Assembly (NCBI RefSeq): GCF_014066305.1
Contig: NW_023501051.1
Location: forward strand, 62,001-126,000
Length of the DNA stretch: 64,000 nt
Source: Letharia columbiana
Taxonomy: Eukaryota > Ascomycota > Lecanoromycetes > Lecanorales > Parmeliaceae
Direction: 5' to 3'
Both the position numbers and the translations under genes were made by a program. Below the pieces are notes generated by a model. The model searched no databases, was not told where the DNA came from, and saw only the letters and a list, made by a program, of their open reading frames with translations. Below are positions 61,881-64,000 of the stretch, piece after piece (positions within the stretch are counted from its first letter, which is position 1; each line of letters opens with the position of its first letter).

Positions 61881-64000
61881 AATCTTCGATTTAATATAGA
61901 TTTTAGAATAAGAAGTCTCTTTTACTAGAGTAGTAGTATTTTTATAAGCGTATATCTATATTTAAATCGATTTAAGAAGTTTTATTTTATAAATATAAAA
62001 TATATAAAATTACTAGATTAAGTATAATAGTTAAATATTATTAATTAAATATAATAAATAGAATAATAATTAGAATATCTTATCTTTAATTTAGAATAGT
62101 TTTTCTTTTATTTATTATATATTTTCTTTTTATAAAAACTACGTCTAGACTTTAATAATATTATATTATTATTTATAAATTTATATCTTATCGTAATTAT
62201 CTAAGAAGCTATATATCTTTTAATTATAAAGTAATTCTTTTTATATAAAATATATATAATTAAATCGCTAAATATTAATTAGTAATTTTCTTTATTTATA
62301 ATTATTAAAGAATAAGTTATATTATTAAAATTACTCGCTAATTTTATCTTTATAGCTTCTTAAAGTATATATAATATAGAGATTTAAATTCGAAGCGAAT
62401 TAATCGATTTTGAAGTTATATAAATTAAGATCTTCTTTATTATTTAAATAAATATAATTTAAAAAATAATTAAATTTATTAACTTCTATAATTCGCGGAT
62501 TTTCTTTAATATATAAACTTTAAAATTTAATTAGTAATAATATAATTAACGCGTATAATTAATTTACTATTTAATTTAGATATACGTAATTAATATAACT
62601 ATATATTTTTCTTATTTATAATTATACTTCTTAAACTTTATATATAATCTTCTAATTTTTATCTTCGCGAAGTCTTATCTTTACTTTACTTTAATAATTT
62701 AAATAAATCTAAATTAATAGTTAATAAATTATTAAGAATTTTTTAAGCTTCTATAACTATTAAGTTAATAACTTTAATAAATAATAATATTATATATTAA
62801 TAAATTATACTTAGTATTATAATTAATTATCGTATTAAGAGATATAGCGCTATTAGATATATACTTACTTTATAAAAATAATATTATTAATCTAATTTAA
62901 CTATAGAATATAGAGAAAATAATTTTATTTTCTTTAGATATAGATAGTATTATAATAAATAAGTATACTATAATATAAATACTATAATAATAAAAAGAAT
63001 TTTTAAAAAAGAGGATAGATTAGAAAAGAATAATATTAAGTATTTATTATTAAATTAATTAATATTATATAACTAAAATCTTATTAGAATAAAATACTAT
63101 TTAAAGATAGATTAAATTTAAATATTAATTAGAAAGCTAATTAGAAAAAAAGGTTAACTTCTTTTTTATTAATATATATCGTAGAGCTATATATAAGCGC
63201 TTCTTTCTATATTTTAAATATACTTTAAATATTTATAGCTATATATATACGCCTCCTTCTATATTTCATATATATTTTATATATTTCAATATTCTTTATA
63301 TACGCGATATATCTATTAAAGATAATCTTATTAATCTAATTAATTTTTATTTAATCTTATATTTATTAATTATAAGAAAAGCTCTTTATTTTAATATTAT
63401 AACTTTATTAATTCGTTATTTTTAAATATCGAGTCGCGTATAGCTTATAATTAATCTACTTACTCTCTTCTCTCCTTCTATTTTAAAAATAAAAGAAGAT
63501 ATTATTTCTTTTTCGCCTTCGCCTATAATAAACTAATTATTATTTTTATAAGATTAAAAATATCGATTTAAAGATAAAATTATTTAATTAAAAGCGAAGA
63601 ATATAATACTTTAATATTTTAATATTTAAATAAAAGATATTATAATATTACTTAAATAAGAGAAAGCTATATTAATAAAAAAGATTTTAAAATTTAAAAA
63701 TAATCTTAGCGCGATAGAAGGTTTAATTTTTATATATAGAAGATTTAGATAGTAATTAATTTAGTTAATTAAATTATTAGAGCGTTTAAATTAAATTTTA
63801 ATTCTATATTAACGCCTAATAAAATTTATTTAATAATTTTAAGATATTAATATATACTCTTATTAATATAGCTAGCGACTAGAATATTAATTAAATAAAT
63901 ATAATTCTTAATTCTAATAATTAAAATAGTATAATAATAAATAAGTATTAATATTAAAGCGAATTAAGTATATATTATATTAAGTAGAGAAGTATTAATA
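61881..64000. other. RIP-mutated sequence to window end, nothing recognised
   Basis: AT-rich with scattered CG. Short self-similar stretches occur around 63,180-63,320 (TATATATACGCCTCCTTCTATATTT). No coding trace. Confidence 0.4.

Larger units (their letters stand above)
40310..64000. other. AT-rich, RIP-mutated repeat compartment
   Basis: From about 40,310 to the window end the sequence is overwhelmingly A/T with no intact gene. CA and TG are nearly absent beyond 53 kb, TA is in great excess, and C persists mostly as CG or CT. This is the mark of repeat-induced point mutation acting on CpA. All coding traces inside belong to transposable elements and are full of stops. Confidence 0.9.

Noticed and set aside
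40310..64000. CRISPR array or satellite centromere
   Set aside because: The regular repeats (200 bp, 92 bp) lack unique spacers, and a centromere cannot be claimed from AT-richness and RIP alone.

Overview
This is nuclear DNA of a filamentous ascomycete (Pezizomycotina). Genes carry short introns (about 48-80 nt, GTAAGT/GTATGT/GTGAGT-type donors, CTAAC/CTGAC-like branch sites). The gene set is typical of that group: SCO1, ERG24, YAE1, AIM11, a DUF3074 protein and fungal-specific orphans. The window has two compartments with a sharp border near 40.3 kb.

Positions 1-40,300 are GC-balanced and gene-rich. In order: the 3' end of a fungal transcription factor (+); a possible small secreted protein (+); AIM11 (-); a tRNA-Arg(TCT) gene that appears split by a 55-nt GT...AG insert in its D-loop and by a 7-nt anticodon-loop intron; a decayed cytosolic glutamyl-tRNA synthetase copy (-); a glutathione S-transferase (-); a HerA-like P-loop ATPase (-, four exons); a broken MIT-domain/coiled-coil gene (-); YAE1 (+); an orphan (-); a 927-aa coiled-coil protein whose frame opens on TTG instead of ATG (+); SCO1 (+); an orphan with a likely frameshift near its 3' end (+); a single-pass DUF4097/adhesin-like membrane protein (+); a TPR-DnaJ co-chaperone (+); a DUF3074 START-like protein (-); an orphan (-); ERG24, the C-14 sterol reductase (-); a mannose-6-phosphate-receptor-like sorting receptor (+); and a last orphan (+). 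The neighbours are ordinary housekeeping genes; no operon-like pathway or biosynthetic cluster is seen.

Positions 40,310-64,000 are an AT-rich block that has undergone repeat-induced point mutation (RIP). CA and TG dinucleotides are almost gone while CG survives, and no intact gene is left. Inside it are two head-to-tail copies (A, B) of a ~1.91-kb unit, followed tail-to-tail by two ~0.6-kb units (C, D) sharing its ends. Copy A is split by a complete 7,123-bp Ty3/Gypsy retrotransposon (two 275-bp LTRs, AAATA target duplication, Pol on the minus strand), and copy B preserves the matching empty site. An extra antisense reading frame with Cys and coiled-coil features lies between integrase and the 3' LTR. 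Further right are a dead Tad1-like LINE, a 2.0-kb direct repeat pair and a 92-bp minisatellite.

Two stretches (about 40,385-40,760 and 49,889-49,938) look like homopolymerised consensus rather than true sequence; the second can be compared base for base with copy B. Gene models with introns were joined by hand from splice-site and frame logic. Functions rest on recalled family motifs, not on searches.
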